A DNA stretch of 64,000 nucleotides from Alphaproteobacteria bacterium. GTDB lineage: Bacteria; Pseudomonadota; Alphaproteobacteria; Rhizobiales; JAKIUO01. The stretch lies in NCBI GenBank assembly GCA_024280895.1, contig JAJRPI010000046.1:1-64000 (forward strand). Reading direction: 5' to 3'. Under the pieces are notes generated by a model. That model was not told the DNA's origin. It did no database searches and worked only from the letters and a program-made list of their open reading frames with translations. The position numbers and the translations under genes are program-made. The first letter of the stretch is position 1, and each line of letters opens with the position of its first letter. Of this stretch, positions 41,846 through 52,632 are shown piece after piece.

Positions 41846-42370
41846 ATGCATATTCTTCTTGGAATTTTGGGGTTCATTGGCGGGCTTGGCATGTTGTTAT
41901 GGCGTATCAAGATGGCGTCGGATGCTGCCAAAGACATTGCCAGCACAGCTAATGACGCCAAAAATTACATGCGCAGAAGACGCTGGCAAAAAAAAGCTGC
42001 CGCCGACCCCATCAAGGACATTAATGATCCCCGTGAATCTGCCGCAACCATCCTCGCCGCACTGGCCTCCTATGATGGCGCAATCAGTGAAGCCGAAGAA
42101 AAGATCATTTTGCGCGAAATCAAATCCGCATTTCAAACCAGCGATGACGTGGCCATTGAACTGCTGGCGCATGGTCGCTGGCTGTCAAAAGACAGCGGCG
42201 ATCTCAATGCCTTTATCTCGCGCCTGCTGCCCCCCATCGTGCGCCATTGTGCGCAAAAGGAAAAACATGACCTGCTCGGCATGATGGAGCGCGTCACAGT
42301 GGCCAACGGTGCTGCCAGCGATCTTGAAAAAGACGCCATTTTATTCGTCAAACGGCATTTGGGGCTTTAG
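41846..42370 (+). CDS. TerB-like domain membrane-anchored protein
   Basis: N-terminal hydrophobic segment; SAATILAALASYDGAISEAEEKIILREIK... resembles TerB-type helical domain. Confidence 0.7.
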   Translation: MHILLGILGFIGGLGMLLWRIKMASDAAKDIASTANDAKNYMRRRRWQKKAAADPIKDINDPRESAATILAALASYDGAISEAEEKIILREIKSAFQTSDDVAIELLAHGRWLSKDSGDLNAFISRLLPPIVRHCAQKEKHDLLGMMERVTVANGAASDLEKDAILFVKRHLGL

Positions 42371-42410
42371 TCCAGGTCAAATGTGCTCGCCGCACGGCAG
42401 CTTTGCAGCT

Positions 42411-42576
42411 GGCACCAAGGGCGAGCCCTTGGAACCGATAATATTAAATATGCTATCGATACGAAATTGGCACAGCGTCTAAACCCGCTCTACTGTCGTC
42501 ATCCCCGGCAATGACGAAATAGTGCAAACAATATCCCCACCATAATAATGGGTTCCAAGGGATCATCCCTTGGCGC
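42411..42576. repeat. Intergenic palindromic element with self-complementary arms
   Basis: 42411-42436 GGCACCAAGGGCGAGCCCTTGGAACC inverted at 42551-42576 GGTTCCAAGGGATCATCCCTTGGCGC; inner CGTCAT...ATGACG hairpin at 42497-42516. Confidence 0.72.
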
Positions 42577-42621
42577 AGTGCGCGCAGCACGCCCGTCTGG
42601 CGAAGACAAGCCGCAAAGAGG

Positions 42622-43413
42622 CTATTCCAAACGATCCAGCCGCAATCGCCCGCGATCATCTGTGAGGCGCCAGACGCTGCCAACCACGGAGAGCAAGGTG
42701 CCGCTGGCGGTGGCGCCAGCGATCAAGAACATAATGAGAATTTGGTATTTGGTAGCTTCCACGGGATCAGCGCCGGCCATGATCTGACCTGTCATCATGC
42801 CGGGCAGTGAAACAATACCGCTCGCGGCCATCGCATTAATGATCGGCATCATGCCGGTTTTGAGAGCTTGTCGCAAAGGTTCATCGATGGCCTCAAATCG
42901 CTTGTGACCAAGCGCAATGCGCGCTTCCACCGATGAACGCTCGCGCTTCAATGTGGTGATCAGCGTTTCAACGCCAAGAGAAATACCAGATAGAGTATTA
43001 CCCAGCACCATGCCAAGGATCGGCAAAATATAGCGTGGCGCATACCAGGGATCTGGACCAATGATCAGGCCAACCGCCAGCAAGGTTGTGAAACTGCTCA
43101 CAAAAAACATGGTTGTGGTGCCAATGCCATATCCCCACCAGCCCTTGAGCCTCGTGGTCAATCGCGCCATCACCTCGCGCCCGGCTACCAATATCATAAG
43201 CAGCGCCCAGCCAATCGTCCATAGAGGCGAGGTTTGAGCAAAAATAAATTTCAGTACAAAGCCGATCAGGCTCAATTGCACCAGCATACGGGCGGTGTTG
43301 ATCAATAGAGATTTTTCAAGGCCCAATCGGAACCACAGCGAGATCAACCCATTGGCGAGAATCAGCACGGCGGCCAGCGCCAGATCCCAATAGCTCAGCG
43401 AGATATAACTCAT
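42622..43413 (-). CDS. fetB: ABC transporter permease, FetB/UPF0014 family (iron export)
   Basis: PILGMVLGNTLSGISLGVETLI, EARIALG, MMPIINAMAASGIVSLPGMMTGQIMAGADPVEATKYQILIMFLI. Confidence 0.93.
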   Translation of the reverse strand: MSYISLSYWDLALAAVLILANGLISLWFRLGLEKSLLINTARMLVQLSLIGFVLKFIFAQTSPLWTIGWALLMILVAGREVMARLTTRLKGWWGYGIGTTTMFFVSSFTTLLAVGLIIGPDPWYAPRYILPILGMVLGNTLSGISLGVETLITTLKRERSSVEARIALGHKRFEAIDEPLRQALKTGMMPIINAMAASGIVSLPGMMTGQIMAGADPVEATKYQILIMFLIAGATASGTLLSVVGSVWRLTDDRGRLRLDRLE

Positions 43414-44006
43414 GCGCTCACAACCTTTGCTGCCCCATCCTTGATCGTCAAGACATGCGTTGCCAGACGCGACGCCTGCTCATTGCTGTGCGTAACGATG
43501 ATCAAGATCACACCGCTCTTTTGCAAGGCGCTGATTTTGTCTTCCATCCGCTGACCGGCCTCTTCATCAAGCGCCGAGGTTGGTTCGTCCAGTAACAAAA
43601 CCGCTGGTCCATCTTCGATCGCGCGGATAAATGCCATGCGCTGGCGCTCGCCAGATGACAGATGGGCAACGGGACTGCCAAACAGTTTGCCCTCCAGCGC
43701 CAGATCCTTGCCGAGCAGCCGGGCCGCTGCCAGATCAGTAAAATGCTGTTCGACGCGCTCCAGCCACCAGCCACTTTCAGCCGCCAGATAGCGTACGCGT
43801 GTGCGCCAATGACCACCAGCCTCACCGTCTTTGCTCATCTGATCAAGAGAAATACTGCCGCTTGTTTCATCAAGGTCAGCAATGGCACGCAATAACAGGC
43901 TTTTGCCAGAGCCTGAGGGGCCGCGCACCACCAGAACATTACCTTCGTGCAGATCAAAACTAATGGGTTCGAGCCCATGAACTTTCAGATCACGCACCTT
44001 CAGCAT
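43410..44006 (-). CDS. fetA: ABC transporter ATP-binding protein, FetA-like
   Basis: [46 protein letters not shown]; overlaps fetB by 4 bp. Confidence 0.9.
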   Translation of the reverse strand: MLKVRDLKVHGLEPISFDLHEGNVLVVRGPSGSGKSLLLRAIADLDETSGSISLDQMSKDGEAGGHWRTRVRYLAAESGWWLERVEQHFTDLAAARLLGKDLALEGKLFGSPVAHLSSGERQRMAFIRAIEDGPAVLLLDEPTSALDEEAGQRMEDKISALQKSGVILIIVTHSNEQASRLATHVLTIKDGAAKVVSA

Positions 44007-44689
44007 GTTTTTTGGTACTCTATTCGCAAGTGAGGGATTTGGCGTCCATCAGGTTTGACTTCAACCGTTTTTGTGACAGATATTTCGCTCATACCCAGCG
44101 TCAAAAAGGCATCCAACTCGGATTTAGCCAGCGGCCAAGGTGGACCATCAGGCACCATATTTTCTTCCCGCGAGCGCGTGATCACCAGTAACCGCCCATC
44201 AGGCGCAACAAGGTCAGCGATAGCTTGGAACAATTTTGGCCGGATGGCATCGGGCAACGCCTGCAAAGTGTAGGTTTCATGCACCAGATCGAATTGCCCG
44301 ATCAGCTCATCGGGCAGATCAAACAGATCCGCTTGGCGAAACTTTATGGCGCTATCTGCAAATTTTTTCGCGGCCCATTCGATGGCGCTACCCGACAGAT
44401 CAATGGCCGTCACATCATAGCCGTTGGCGTCTAGAAAAGCGGCGTTGTCGCCAAGCCCGCAGCCAACATCAAGAGCCTTGGCTCCGGCCCCTTGCGGGCG
44501 CTTTGACATCCATTCAACCAGACCTTGTCGCGGCTCTTGATCGCCCCACGGCACCATGGCGGCATTCCCATCAGCTTTGGCATAGAGCTCTTCGAACCAG
44601 TCCGTGAACTCACCACCCTTGGCGAGGTTTTCAGCCTGCAACTTGTCAGCATTGCCACGTGCCAGATCTCTGTCTTGTTCTGAAGTCAC
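44000..44689 (-). CDS. Class I SAM-dependent methyltransferase
   Basis: KALDVGCGLGDNAAFLDANGYDVTAIDLSGSAIEWA. Confidence 0.9.
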   Translation of the reverse strand: MTSEQDRDLARGNADKLQAENLAKGGEFTDWFEELYAKADGNAAMVPWGDQEPRQGLVEWMSKRPQGAGAKALDVGCGLGDNAAFLDANGYDVTAIDLSGSAIEWAAKKFADSAIKFRQADLFDLPDELIGQFDLVHETYTLQALPDAIRPKLFQAIADLVAPDGRLLVITRSREENMVPDGPPWPLAKSELDAFLTLGMSEISVTKTVEVKPDGRQIPHLRIEYQKTC

Positions 44690-45201
44690 GCCTTTTTCTC
44701 CCAGCTGCCACGCTCATTTTGTTTCCAATATGTCGCCTCAAGCCCCTCGCCTGCAAGGCGCTTCCACTGTTTGCGGGCGTTGGTGACGGCCTCTCCATCA
44801 TTGCCATCGAACAAATAGACAATGCGCTCATAGCCCTTGATGTCGTCGGGCTGCGCCCCTCCTACAAAGAAGCGAATAGCGGCGCTGCTTGGATTGTCGC
44901 TCGTTGGGGTCAAATAGATCGGCTGCTGGTCGGGAAAACCATCTTCGGCGGCGCCATGAGGTAAAAAACTATCCTCATTTGTGGTCCATAGGGCTCCGTT
45001 CAGCTCGCCGACCTGCTTATCAGAACTTGCCTGCACCACCGCTTGCCAGCCGCGCTCCAGGCTTTTTTCCAGCAGGTTTGGTAAAATGTCGAGCAATTTT
45101 GCGCGCTCCAGATGATAGAATAAAATATCAGGTCCGCTTTTAGTATTTTTTGATGTGTCCGGTTTCCCCGGTTCTGCCTCTTTATCAGTCTTTGTCGACA
45201 T
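44686..45201 (-). CDS. holC: DNA polymerase III subunit chi (HolC) family
   Basis: LFYHLERAKLLDILPNLLEKSLERGWQAVV...LWTTNEDSFLPHGAAED...IYLTPTSDNPSSAAIRFFVGGA. Confidence 0.85.
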   Translation of the reverse strand: MSTKTDKEAEPGKPDTSKNTKSGPDILFYHLERAKLLDILPNLLEKSLERGWQAVVQASSDKQVGELNGALWTTNEDSFLPHGAAEDGFPDQQPIYLTPTSDNPSSAAIRFFVGGAQPDDIKGYERIVYLFDGNDGEAVTNARKQWKRLAGEGLEATYWKQNERGSWEKKA

Positions 45202-46540
45202 AGGGGTTTTTGCCTTTTCTCATATGCAGGCGAATTGGCACGCCCTGGAGATCGAAGGTCTCACGCAAACCATTGACGATATAGCGTGAATAGCTCGTTG
45301 GCAGATCTTTGGGCCGCGAGCAAAATACGATGAAGGTCGGTGGCCGTGCATTGGGCTGTGTCATGTAACGCAGACGAATACGCCGACCACCAGGAGCTGG
45401 CGGCGTGTGGCGCATCACCGTATCATCAAGAAAACGATTGAGCTTCCCCGTTGGCAGGCGCTTGTTCCAGGTCTCATAGGTTCCAAACACGGCCTTCATG
45501 AGTTTATCTAGCCCGCGCGCCGCCAGAGCAGACACCGGCACCATGGCCAGTCCCTTGACTTGGGGCAATAGACGCGTCACCTCTTTGCGCAGCTTGTTGA
45601 TGCGCGCATTTTTATCTGTTTCCAGGTCCCATTTATTGACCGCAATCACCAGCGCCCGGCCTTCTCGTGCCACCAAATCGGCAATGGTCAGGTCCTGCTT
45701 TTCTAGCGGATTATTAACGTCCAGCAACAGCACAACAACCTCGGCAAAGCGAATGGCCCGCAGGGCATCAACGACAGAGAGATGCTCGGGGCGCTCTTTT
45801 ACCCGCGCCCTTTTGCGCAGACCCGCCGTATCAAACAGACGAATGTCACGACCTTCATAGTTGAGCTCGACAGAAATAGAATCGCGCGTCAGGCCAGCTT
45901 CAGGGCCGGTAATCATGCGATCCTCGCCGATTAGCGCGTTGATCAATGTCGATTTGCCAGCATTGGGCCGCCCCACAATAGCGATCCGCAAAGGACGGTC
46001 TTCATCACTCTCGTCGTCTTCCAGATCAGGGATCAATGGATCGCGCTTTTTCAGCACCTCATCCATTTGAAACAAAAGCTCGCCAATGCCTTCGCTATGT
46101 TCTGCGGAAATGGCAATAGGATCACCAAAGCCCAAACTATAACTTTCATAATAGCCAAGATCTCCCGCGCGCCCTTCTGCCTTGTTGACATCCAGCAATA
46201 CTGGCTTGCCACTTTGGCGTACAATAGAGGCAAAGGTTTCATCCGCAGGGATGACGCCAGCGCGCGCATCGATCATGAACAGGACCAGATCCGCCTCTTC
46301 CATCGCGGCATAAGTCTGATCGCGCATGCGCTCCTCAATGGAACCATCAACGGCTTCTTCAAGACCTGCTGTATCAATGATGTGGACGATCTGGTCGCCA
46401 AGTTCAAAATCGCTCATGCGGCGATCGCGGGTCAGGCCCGGCGCATCATCGACCAGCGCAAGTCGGCGCCCCACCAGCTTGTTGAACAGGGTTGATTTGC
46501 CGACATTGGGTCGGCCTAAAATAGCAATTGTATAGGACAT
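45185..46540 (-). CDS. der: Ribosome biogenesis GTPase Der (EngA)
   Basis: Two GTPase domains: AILGRPNVGKSTLFNKLVGRR and AIVGRPNAGKSTLINALIGEDR; KH-like C-terminus. Confidence 0.97.
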   Translation of the reverse strand: MSYTIAILGRPNVGKSTLFNKLVGRRLALVDDAPGLTRDRRMSDFELGDQIVHIIDTAGLEEAVDGSIEERMRDQTYAAMEEADLVLFMIDARAGVIPADETFASIVRQSGKPVLLDVNKAEGRAGDLGYYESYSLGFGDPIAISAEHSEGIGELLFQMDEVLKKRDPLIPDLEDDESDEDRPLRIAIVGRPNAGKSTLINALIGEDRMITGPEAGLTRDSISVELNYEGRDIRLFDTAGLRKRARVKERPEHLSVVDALRAIRFAEVVVLLLDVNNPLEKQDLTIADLVAREGRALVIAVNKWDLETDKNARINKLRKEVTRLLPQVKGLAMVPVSALAARGLDKLMKAVFGTYETWNKRLPTGKLNRFLDDTVMRHTPPAPGGRRIRLRYMTQPNARPPTFIVFCSRPKDLPTSYSRYIVNGLRETFDLQGVPIRLHMRKGKNPYVDKD

Positions 46541-46575
46541 GGACTCAAACTTAAATTCAGGATTAGGCTCAAAAC

Positions 46576-47943
46576 CTAGTTCAGGGCAACGAGCTTGGCG
46601 TTATCTGTAAGGATATACATATGCCCTGCCGCAACGATTGGCGCAATATGAATACGATAGCCCAGGTCCTTTTGCGATACTATTTTTCCTGTTTTAGGGT
46701 TAAGTCCGGCTATCCGGCCCTTGTTAGAGACCAGCCATAGGCGATCTCCGGCCAATATCGGACCAAGCCACTGTTCGCCCTGCGCCAGTTGTTTCACCCA
46801 GACAACGCTGCCATTCTTGGAACTCAAGGCCACAACACGCCCGGATCGATCGACAATATAGACCATATTGCCAGCTGGCCACGGCGTTTGCGTGCTGGCA
46901 ATGGTCTTACTCCATATGCGCTCACCATTCTTTTTCGAGGTGGCAATCATGCGCCCCGAATTGCCAACGGCATAGACGACGCCGTTGGCAATGGCGGGGC
47001 GTCCCGGGTTGGCCATAGAGCGCAAGCTTGAGCCACTTTTGCTAGTGGCAAGATTATCTCGCCAAATGGGTCTGCCTGTGTCCAGATCATAAGCGGAAAT
47101 TTCCCCCGATGAATAAGGGACGACAAGGGTTTTACCAGCAATCGCTGGGCTGATATTGGATAATATGCTGGTGCGGTCGGGCAGTCCTCGCTGCGACCAA
47201 ACCTCTTCGCCATCAGTCGTAGATAGAGCGTAAAGACGCCCCTGAGTGGTCACGACGAAAACTTTACCGCCAAACGCGGTTGGGGAGGTCCGAATAGGAA
47301 CGCCCAAAACCTTTGTCCATAAAGCTTTGCCAGAAGCTGGATCAAGCGCAACGATGGTGCCATATCCCGTTGCCGCAAAAAGACGACCGCCATCAACGGC
47401 AAGACCGCCACCATAGCCCTCTTCTTTTTCTTCTGTTTCAGGGGTCAGGCGCACCCGAAAGCCAACCGACCCGCTACTGGCGGAAAAAGAGGTCACAACA
47501 CCCTCGGTATCCAGCGTGTAAACACGGCTATTATAGACAATTGGACGTGGGATCAGCTGGCCATCAGAGGACGATCCAGCGCCAGCATCAGAGGTCCAGC
47601 TTGAGCGTAACGATCCCTTAAACACGAGATGCCCGGGCGCATTATTTGCCCCTCCACCAGGCTGGGTCCAGTTTGCATTGGCTATTTGTGCAGGAATAGA
47701 AATGGCAATATTGGTGGCGCTTGGTTCGGGGACGATATCGGCCCGTGATTTCAAAACCGCTTCTCTGGAGCCCGGCATGATTTTTTCTTTTGGCTTAAAG
47801 ATATTGCCGGTCAGTTTGTGCATGTCAGGCATGCCACCACCACAAGCTGAGAGAAAAACGGTAGCCATAATAATGGCCAAAAACGTCTTGACCCTGGAGT
47901 GATAACCCCATCCGATGAGTTTGCTATGTGTCATGCCGTGCAC
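46576..47943 (-). CDS. bamB: Outer membrane protein assembly factor BamB (PQQ-like beta-propeller lipoprotein)
   Basis: Lipobox VFLSACGGG; repeated PQQ-like blades; adjacent to der. Confidence 0.92.
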   Translation of the reverse strand: MHGMTHSKLIGWGYHSRVKTFLAIIMATVFLSACGGGMPDMHKLTGNIFKPKEKIMPGSREAVLKSRADIVPEPSATNIAISIPAQIANANWTQPGGGANNAPGHLVFKGSLRSSWTSDAGAGSSSDGQLIPRPIVYNSRVYTLDTEGVVTSFSASSGSVGFRVRLTPETEEKEEGYGGGLAVDGGRLFAATGYGTIVALDPASGKALWTKVLGVPIRTSPTAFGGKVFVVTTQGRLYALSTTDGEEVWSQRGLPDRTSILSNISPAIAGKTLVVPYSSGEISAYDLDTGRPIWRDNLATSKSGSSLRSMANPGRPAIANGVVYAVGNSGRMIATSKKNGERIWSKTIASTQTPWPAGNMVYIVDRSGRVVALSSKNGSVVWVKQLAQGEQWLGPILAGDRLWLVSNKGRIAGLNPKTGKIVSQKDLGYRIHIAPIVAAGHMYILTDNAKLVALN

Positions 47944-48215
47944 CCGTTTGAGGAGTTTGCGTGCCCAAGAATAGATCAGACAGCCTCATAATTCCTCTTG
48001 AAACAATTATCATTATAGGTTTTTCAAGTTTTAACGCACACCAACTGATTACACTAAAATTCGAGAATAGATCCCATCGGCATGGCCTTTTCAAAAAGCA
48101 TACCTGATACTTATTCAACAATAAACTGGGCCATTTTACGACCCCTGTTCACAGATTATCGAGCCGTATTGTCAAAATGATACCAACGAAAAAGCAACTG
48201 CGGGGATTCCAATGG

Positions 48216-48962
48216 CTATTTTTTGCTTTTTTTCTTGTCTTTGACAGTGGCTTTCTTGCCCATAACGGGCGTTTTTGACGGGGTTGCGCTCCCCTTATTC
48301 TGCTCGGCAGTAGCCTCGACAATCAAAGACAACATCATTTCAGCGCGCTGACGTAACCCACTCGGCGCGGTTCTATCGCTCAAAACCTGACTATAATAGG
48401 TTTCAGCACTGGCCATATTGCCAGCCCGAAACGCTGACAGGCCCAATAATTCGCGGGCAGAATGGCGCCAAGAGCTTGTCCCCTGTGCAAGTTTACCAAG
48501 CCTTGTTTTCATCTCGGCCTCGTCCGCTTTGTCCACTCGCAGCATAGCAGCCTGGATCCGCGCAAAATCCTGAAAGACCGGGTCCACAGTCTTGTTGCTA
48601 GCCAATTTGTCATATTCGCTGGCGGCATCTTCCAGCTTGCCGCTAGACGCTTTCACCGCTGCATCGCGCATTTGAGAGAGCATCGCATAGCCACGAGGCC
48701 CTTCTTCTGCGATCTGTGAAAGGGATAATTGTGCCAGATCTTTTTGGCCAGAACTCGCAAGGTCAAGCGCATCCATATAGCGGGCCCCAAACGTTTGCGA
48801 CTGTTCTAGTTGCTGAAATTTCCAATATTTGTAGCCAGCGACAGACAACACAACCGCAAGCGCCACACCAAGGATCAAATAGCCGTATTTGTCCCACAGT
48901 TTCGCAAAATTCTCACGCTTTATTTCTTCATCTATTTCGCGGAAGATATCACCATCAACCAT
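48216..48962 (-). CDS. Tetratricopeptide repeat-like protein (YfgM/UPF0070-like)
   Basis: FREIDEEIKRENFAKLWDKYGYLILGVALAVVLSVAGYKYW; next to bamB. Confidence 0.88.
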   Translation of the reverse strand: MVDGDIFREIDEEIKRENFAKLWDKYGYLILGVALAVVLSVAGYKYWKFQQLEQSQTFGARYMDALDLASSGQKDLAQLSLSQIAEEGPRGYAMLSQMRDAAVKASSGKLEDAASEYDKLASNKTVDPVFQDFARIQAAMLRVDKADEAEMKTRLGKLAQGTSSWRHSARELLGLSAFRAGNMASAETYYSQVLSDRTAPSGLRQRAEMMLSLIVEATAEQNKGSATPSKTPVMGKKATVKDKKKSKK

Positions 48963-49131
48963 ATGTCTGTCACTCTCTTTGCGTTATCTTTTACAGCTCA
49001 CCCTCGCTTGCGCGAAATGTGTTTGATGTGCTTTAGCAGCTTTTTCCGGCAGGTCCCTATAAAAAGTCCTATATCGCATCATCTCGTCATGATTATGATG
49101 CGCGCCGCTCACCAGATCGGCTTTGTTTACC

Positions 49132-49989
49132 CTATTTGCCTGAACCGGTTTTACGCGTTGTGCCGCCCTTGTTTTTCTTCATCTCGTAAACATGTTCGCG
49201 GGACGGGAATTTTCGGGTTTTGACCTCATCCGCATATGCTTCGACGCAATTTTGAATGGCTTCCCCCAGATTCCCGAATTCTTTGACGAATTTTGGCACG
49301 CGCGGCGACAATCCCAACATATCCTCGAGTACCAATATCTGACCATCACAATCGACGGATGCGCCAATACCAATCGTTGGAATAGGGATCATTTTGGTTA
49401 TGCGAGCCGCTAGCAATTCCGCCATACCTTCTATGACCACGGCAAATGCTCCGGCATCGGCGATCGCCGTGGCGTCAAGCTCAAGGCTTTCCCACTCTTT
49501 CTCTTCGCGTCCCTGCGTCTTGAACCCTCCCATGACATTCACAGATTGGGGGGTAAGACCAATATGAGCCATCACCGGGATGCCGCGTTTTGTCAAATAG
49601 CTGATCGTTGGAGCCATGTGCGCCCCGCCTTCCAGTTTGATCGCGCCGCATCCCGTTTCCTTGAGGATTCTAGCGGCGTTGCGAAACGCTATCTGAGGGC
49701 TTTCTTCATAGCTGCCAAACGGCATATCAACGACCACCAGAGCGCGCGAGCTACCGCGTACAACGGCGGCCCCGTGCATGATCATCAAATCAAGCGGCAC
49801 GGGCACGGTCGTATCATAGCCGTGCATGACCATGCCAAGACTATCGCCCACCAGCATAAAGTCGACAAAAGGATCAATGAGCGCTGCCGTATGGGCATGG
49901 TAAGCGGTCAGCGACACAATTGGCTCGCCTCCCTTGCGGGCAGCAATTTGCGGGGCAGTCATTCTCTTGATATTCTTTTGTATCGACAT
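49132..49989 (-). CDS. panB: 3-methyl-2-oxobutanoate hydroxymethyltransferase
   Basis: [58 protein letters not shown]. Confidence 0.97.
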   Translation of the reverse strand: MSIQKNIKRMTAPQIAARKGGEPIVSLTAYHAHTAALIDPFVDFMLVGDSLGMVMHGYDTTVPVPLDLMIMHGAAVVRGSSRALVVVDMPFGSYEESPQIAFRNAARILKETGCGAIKLEGGAHMAPTISYLTKRGIPVMAHIGLTPQSVNVMGGFKTQGREEKEWESLELDATAIADAGAFAVVIEGMAELLAARITKMIPIPTIGIGASVDCDGQILVLEDMLGLSPRVPKFVKEFGNLGEAIQNCVEAYADEVKTRKFPSREHVYEMKKNKGGTTRKTGSGK

Positions 49990-50033
49990 AAAACGCTCTT
50001 TCCACTCTCGATCAGATTATCTATTAGCCTAGT

Positions 50034-51515
50034 CTAACCCTTTGTAGGCACGGCGACAAATCTCAGTTCTCCAGCCGGATCCGCCAATAATAACAAGACG
50101 TGTTTACGTCCCTTCTTGATCAGCTTCTTGACAATAATAACCACCTGTTCGGGGCCATTAACCTCTTCCTGATTGACCTCAACAACGACATGACCGGCTT
50201 GTATTTCTTTTTTGAACGCCACGCTATTATCGCGCACACCCGTCACAACAACGCCTTTGATGCTGCTATCAATATTATATTTCTTGCGCAGTTTTTTTGA
50301 CATGGGCGAAAGGGTCAGACCCAGCATATCCTGGCGTTTGATCTTGACCTCGGGCTTTCTTCTTAGTCGGGTATCCATTGTTTTTGCTTCGTCCAGCTGG
50401 CCAACCTTGACCTTGAGATGCTGCTCTTGACCCTGCCGCATCACAATAACATCGACTTCTTCATCGATAGGGGTGCGCGAGACGATTTTTGGTAACTGAC
50501 GCATATTGGCGACGGGCACATCATTAAACCTGGTCACCACATCCCCCGCTCTGATGCCTCCCTTTTGCGCAGGGCCACCGGGCGCTACATTGGAAATGAG
50601 CGCACCGATTGGTTTTTCCAGCCCCAGGCTTTCAGCAATTTCCTTCGTCACTGACTGAATATGCACCCCAAGCCAGCCGCGACGTACTTCGCCAAATTTT
50701 TCTAGCTGCTGAACAACCCGCTCTGCAGTTTGTGAGGGAATGGCAAAACCGATGCCAATAGAGCCACCGTTAGGAGAAATAATCGCCGTATTTACACCGA
50801 TCACCTCCCCGTCCATATTGAACAAGGGACCGCCGGAATTGCCCCGATTGATCGCCGCATCCGTCTGGATAAAATTATCGTATAGTCCCGCATTAATATC
50901 GCGTTTTTTGGCGGAGATCACACCAACAGTCAATGAGCCGCCCAACCCAAATGGATTGCCAATGGCCATCACCCAATCACCAATCCGCATTTTGACGGAA
51001 TTGCCAAATTTAACGGCAGTCAATGGTTCTAGCGGTTCGACTTGCAACAATGCGAGATCAGATTTTTGATCACGTCCTAAAACTTTGACGACCTTCAGTT
51101 TCGTGCCGTCACTGAATTTGACGCTAATCTCGTCCGCATCCTTGATGACATGATAATTAGTGACGATCAGCCCTTTGGGGTCAATCACAAAACCAGACCC
51201 TAGTGAGCTGACTTTTTGCGGTTTGTCATGACTATTCTGGCGATCAAAAAATTCCTGGAAAAACTCTTCAAACGGAGAACCCTTGGGAATATTGGGCAGC
51301 GGCACACTATCAATGCCTTTGAGGGTCTGTGTGGTGGAAATATTGACCACTGCATCTTGCAGCTTTTCCGCAATATCAGCAACTGATGCCGGACCCTTGG
51401 CTTGCCCCGCCTGTGCGTAGAGGACGAGCGCCATGAGACAAGAGATTGTAAACAGTATGACGACCTGTTTCATATGCAATCTCGTCTTGTCAACGCAAGT
51501 GGTGGTAGCTTTCAT
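50034..51515 (-). CDS. degP: Do family serine endopeptidase (DegP/DegQ)
   Basis: SGFVIDPKGLIVTNYHVI, SDLALLQV, AAINRGNSGGPLFN catalytic motifs and two PDZ domains; exact start uncertain (51515 or 51473). Confidence 0.95.
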   Translation of the reverse strand: MKATTTCVDKTRLHMKQVVILFTISCLMALVLYAQAGQAKGPASVADIAEKLQDAVVNISTTQTLKGIDSVPLPNIPKGSPFEEFFQEFFDRQNSHDKPQKVSSLGSGFVIDPKGLIVTNYHVIKDADEISVKFSDGTKLKVVKVLGRDQKSDLALLQVEPLEPLTAVKFGNSVKMRIGDWVMAIGNPFGLGGSLTVGVISAKKRDINAGLYDNFIQTDAAINRGNSGGPLFNMDGEVIGVNTAIISPNGGSIGIGFAIPSQTAERVVQQLEKFGEVRRGWLGVHIQSVTKEIAESLGLEKPIGALISNVAPGGPAQKGGIRAGDVVTRFNDVPVANMRQLPKIVSRTPIDEEVDVIVMRQGQEQHLKVKVGQLDEAKTMDTRLRRKPEVKIKRQDMLGLTLSPMSKKLRKKYNIDSSIKGVVVTGVRDNSVAFKKEIQAGHVVVEVNQEEVNGPEQVVIIVKKLIKKGRKHVLLLLADPAGELRFVAVPTKG

Positions 51516-51555
51516 CATTAGTCTCTCCGCTCTCAATACCAATTTAGATGCCTGA

Positions 51556-51744
51556 CTATCCTTTGACCAGCCAGACAATCAGTACCCCTGTGGCAATCGC
51601 AAAAACGCCACTGGCTCGAAACTGAGATAAGGGTATCTCAGCTGCGAGCACAGCAAGTTTCAGGAATAGTCCGGGAAACAAGGCCCAGATCAACCCTTCT
51701 ATGACGAATACTAGTCCAATAGCGGTGAGAAAGTCTCCCCACAT
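51556..51744 (-). CDS. DUF2065 family membrane protein
   Basis: 62 aa; GLVFVIEGLIWALFPGLF...RASGVFAIATGVLIVWLVKG, next to hflC. Confidence 0.9.
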   Translation of the reverse strand: MWGDFLTAIGLVFVIEGLIWALFPGLFLKLAVLAAEIPLSQFRASGVFAIATGVLIVWLVKG

Positions 51745-52632
51745 TTAACGCTTGCCGCTGGATTGATTGAAGTAGCGGAAAAACTCGCTATCAGGCGACA
51801 TGAGCATGCGCGTATTGCCTGATTTCAAGCCCTTCTCATAGGCTTCCATCGAGCGATAAAAAGCGAAGAAATCGGGATCAGCGCCAAACGCCTTGGCATA
51901 AATCGAGTTGCGCTCAGCATCGCCATCACCACGGGTGATCGAAGCCGTACGATTGGCTTCGGCCTTGATTTCGATGACTTCACGGTCAGCCTTGGCACGG
52001 ATAACCTGAGCCTTCTCATTACCTTCAGCCCTGATTCTCTTGGCCACACGAACTCGCTCCGAAATCATCCGTTCGAACACTTTTTTCGAGTTGTCTGCTG
52101 GCAGGTCGGCACGTTTGATGCGCACATCCACGAACTCAACCCCAAATGATTTGGCATTATCATTCATTTCAGCAAGAATACGGCTCATCATTAGCTCTCG
52201 CTTGTCGCGCACCACTTCAAGATAGGTCGAACCACCAAGCACACCGCGCAACGATGATTTCAAGATAGGTTCCAGCCTTGTAGCAGCTCCGTTGATATTG
52301 CGCACGGACTGAAAGAACAACAAGGGATCAATGATCCGATAGCGACCAAACGCATCGACAATCAAAGGCACATTACCTGCCATCACAACTTCCGCCGAAC
52401 GGGCATCCAGATCAAGAATACGCTTGTCAAAATAAACAACATTTTGAATGAACGGTACGCGCCAATGCAGTCCTGCCTCATTTTTGTTAGGGTCAACATT
52501 GATTTTCGCGCGGATCTGTCCAAATTCAAGCACCATAGCCTGCTGGGTCTGATGAACGATAAAGAACGTATTGTAAGCAAGGACAGCCGCGATCACGAGA
52601 GCGACACCTAAAAGGCCTGATATAAATTTCAT
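51745..52632 (-). CDS. hflC: Protease modulator HflC
   Basis: SPFH protein; VHQTQQAMVLEFGQIRAKI, RSSLRGVLG-type motif, EGNEKAQVIRAKADREV. Confidence 0.96.
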   Translation of the reverse strand: MKFISGLLGVALVIAAVLAYNTFFIVHQTQQAMVLEFGQIRAKINVDPNKNEAGLHWRVPFIQNVVYFDKRILDLDARSAEVVMAGNVPLIVDAFGRYRIIDPLLFFQSVRNINGAATRLEPILKSSLRGVLGGSTYLEVVRDKRELMMSRILAEMNDNAKSFGVEFVDVRIKRADLPADNSKKVFERMISERVRVAKRIRAEGNEKAQVIRAKADREVIEIKAEANRTASITRGDGDAERNSIYAKAFGADPDFFAFYRSMEAYEKGLKSGNTRMLMSPDSEFFRYFNQSSGKR

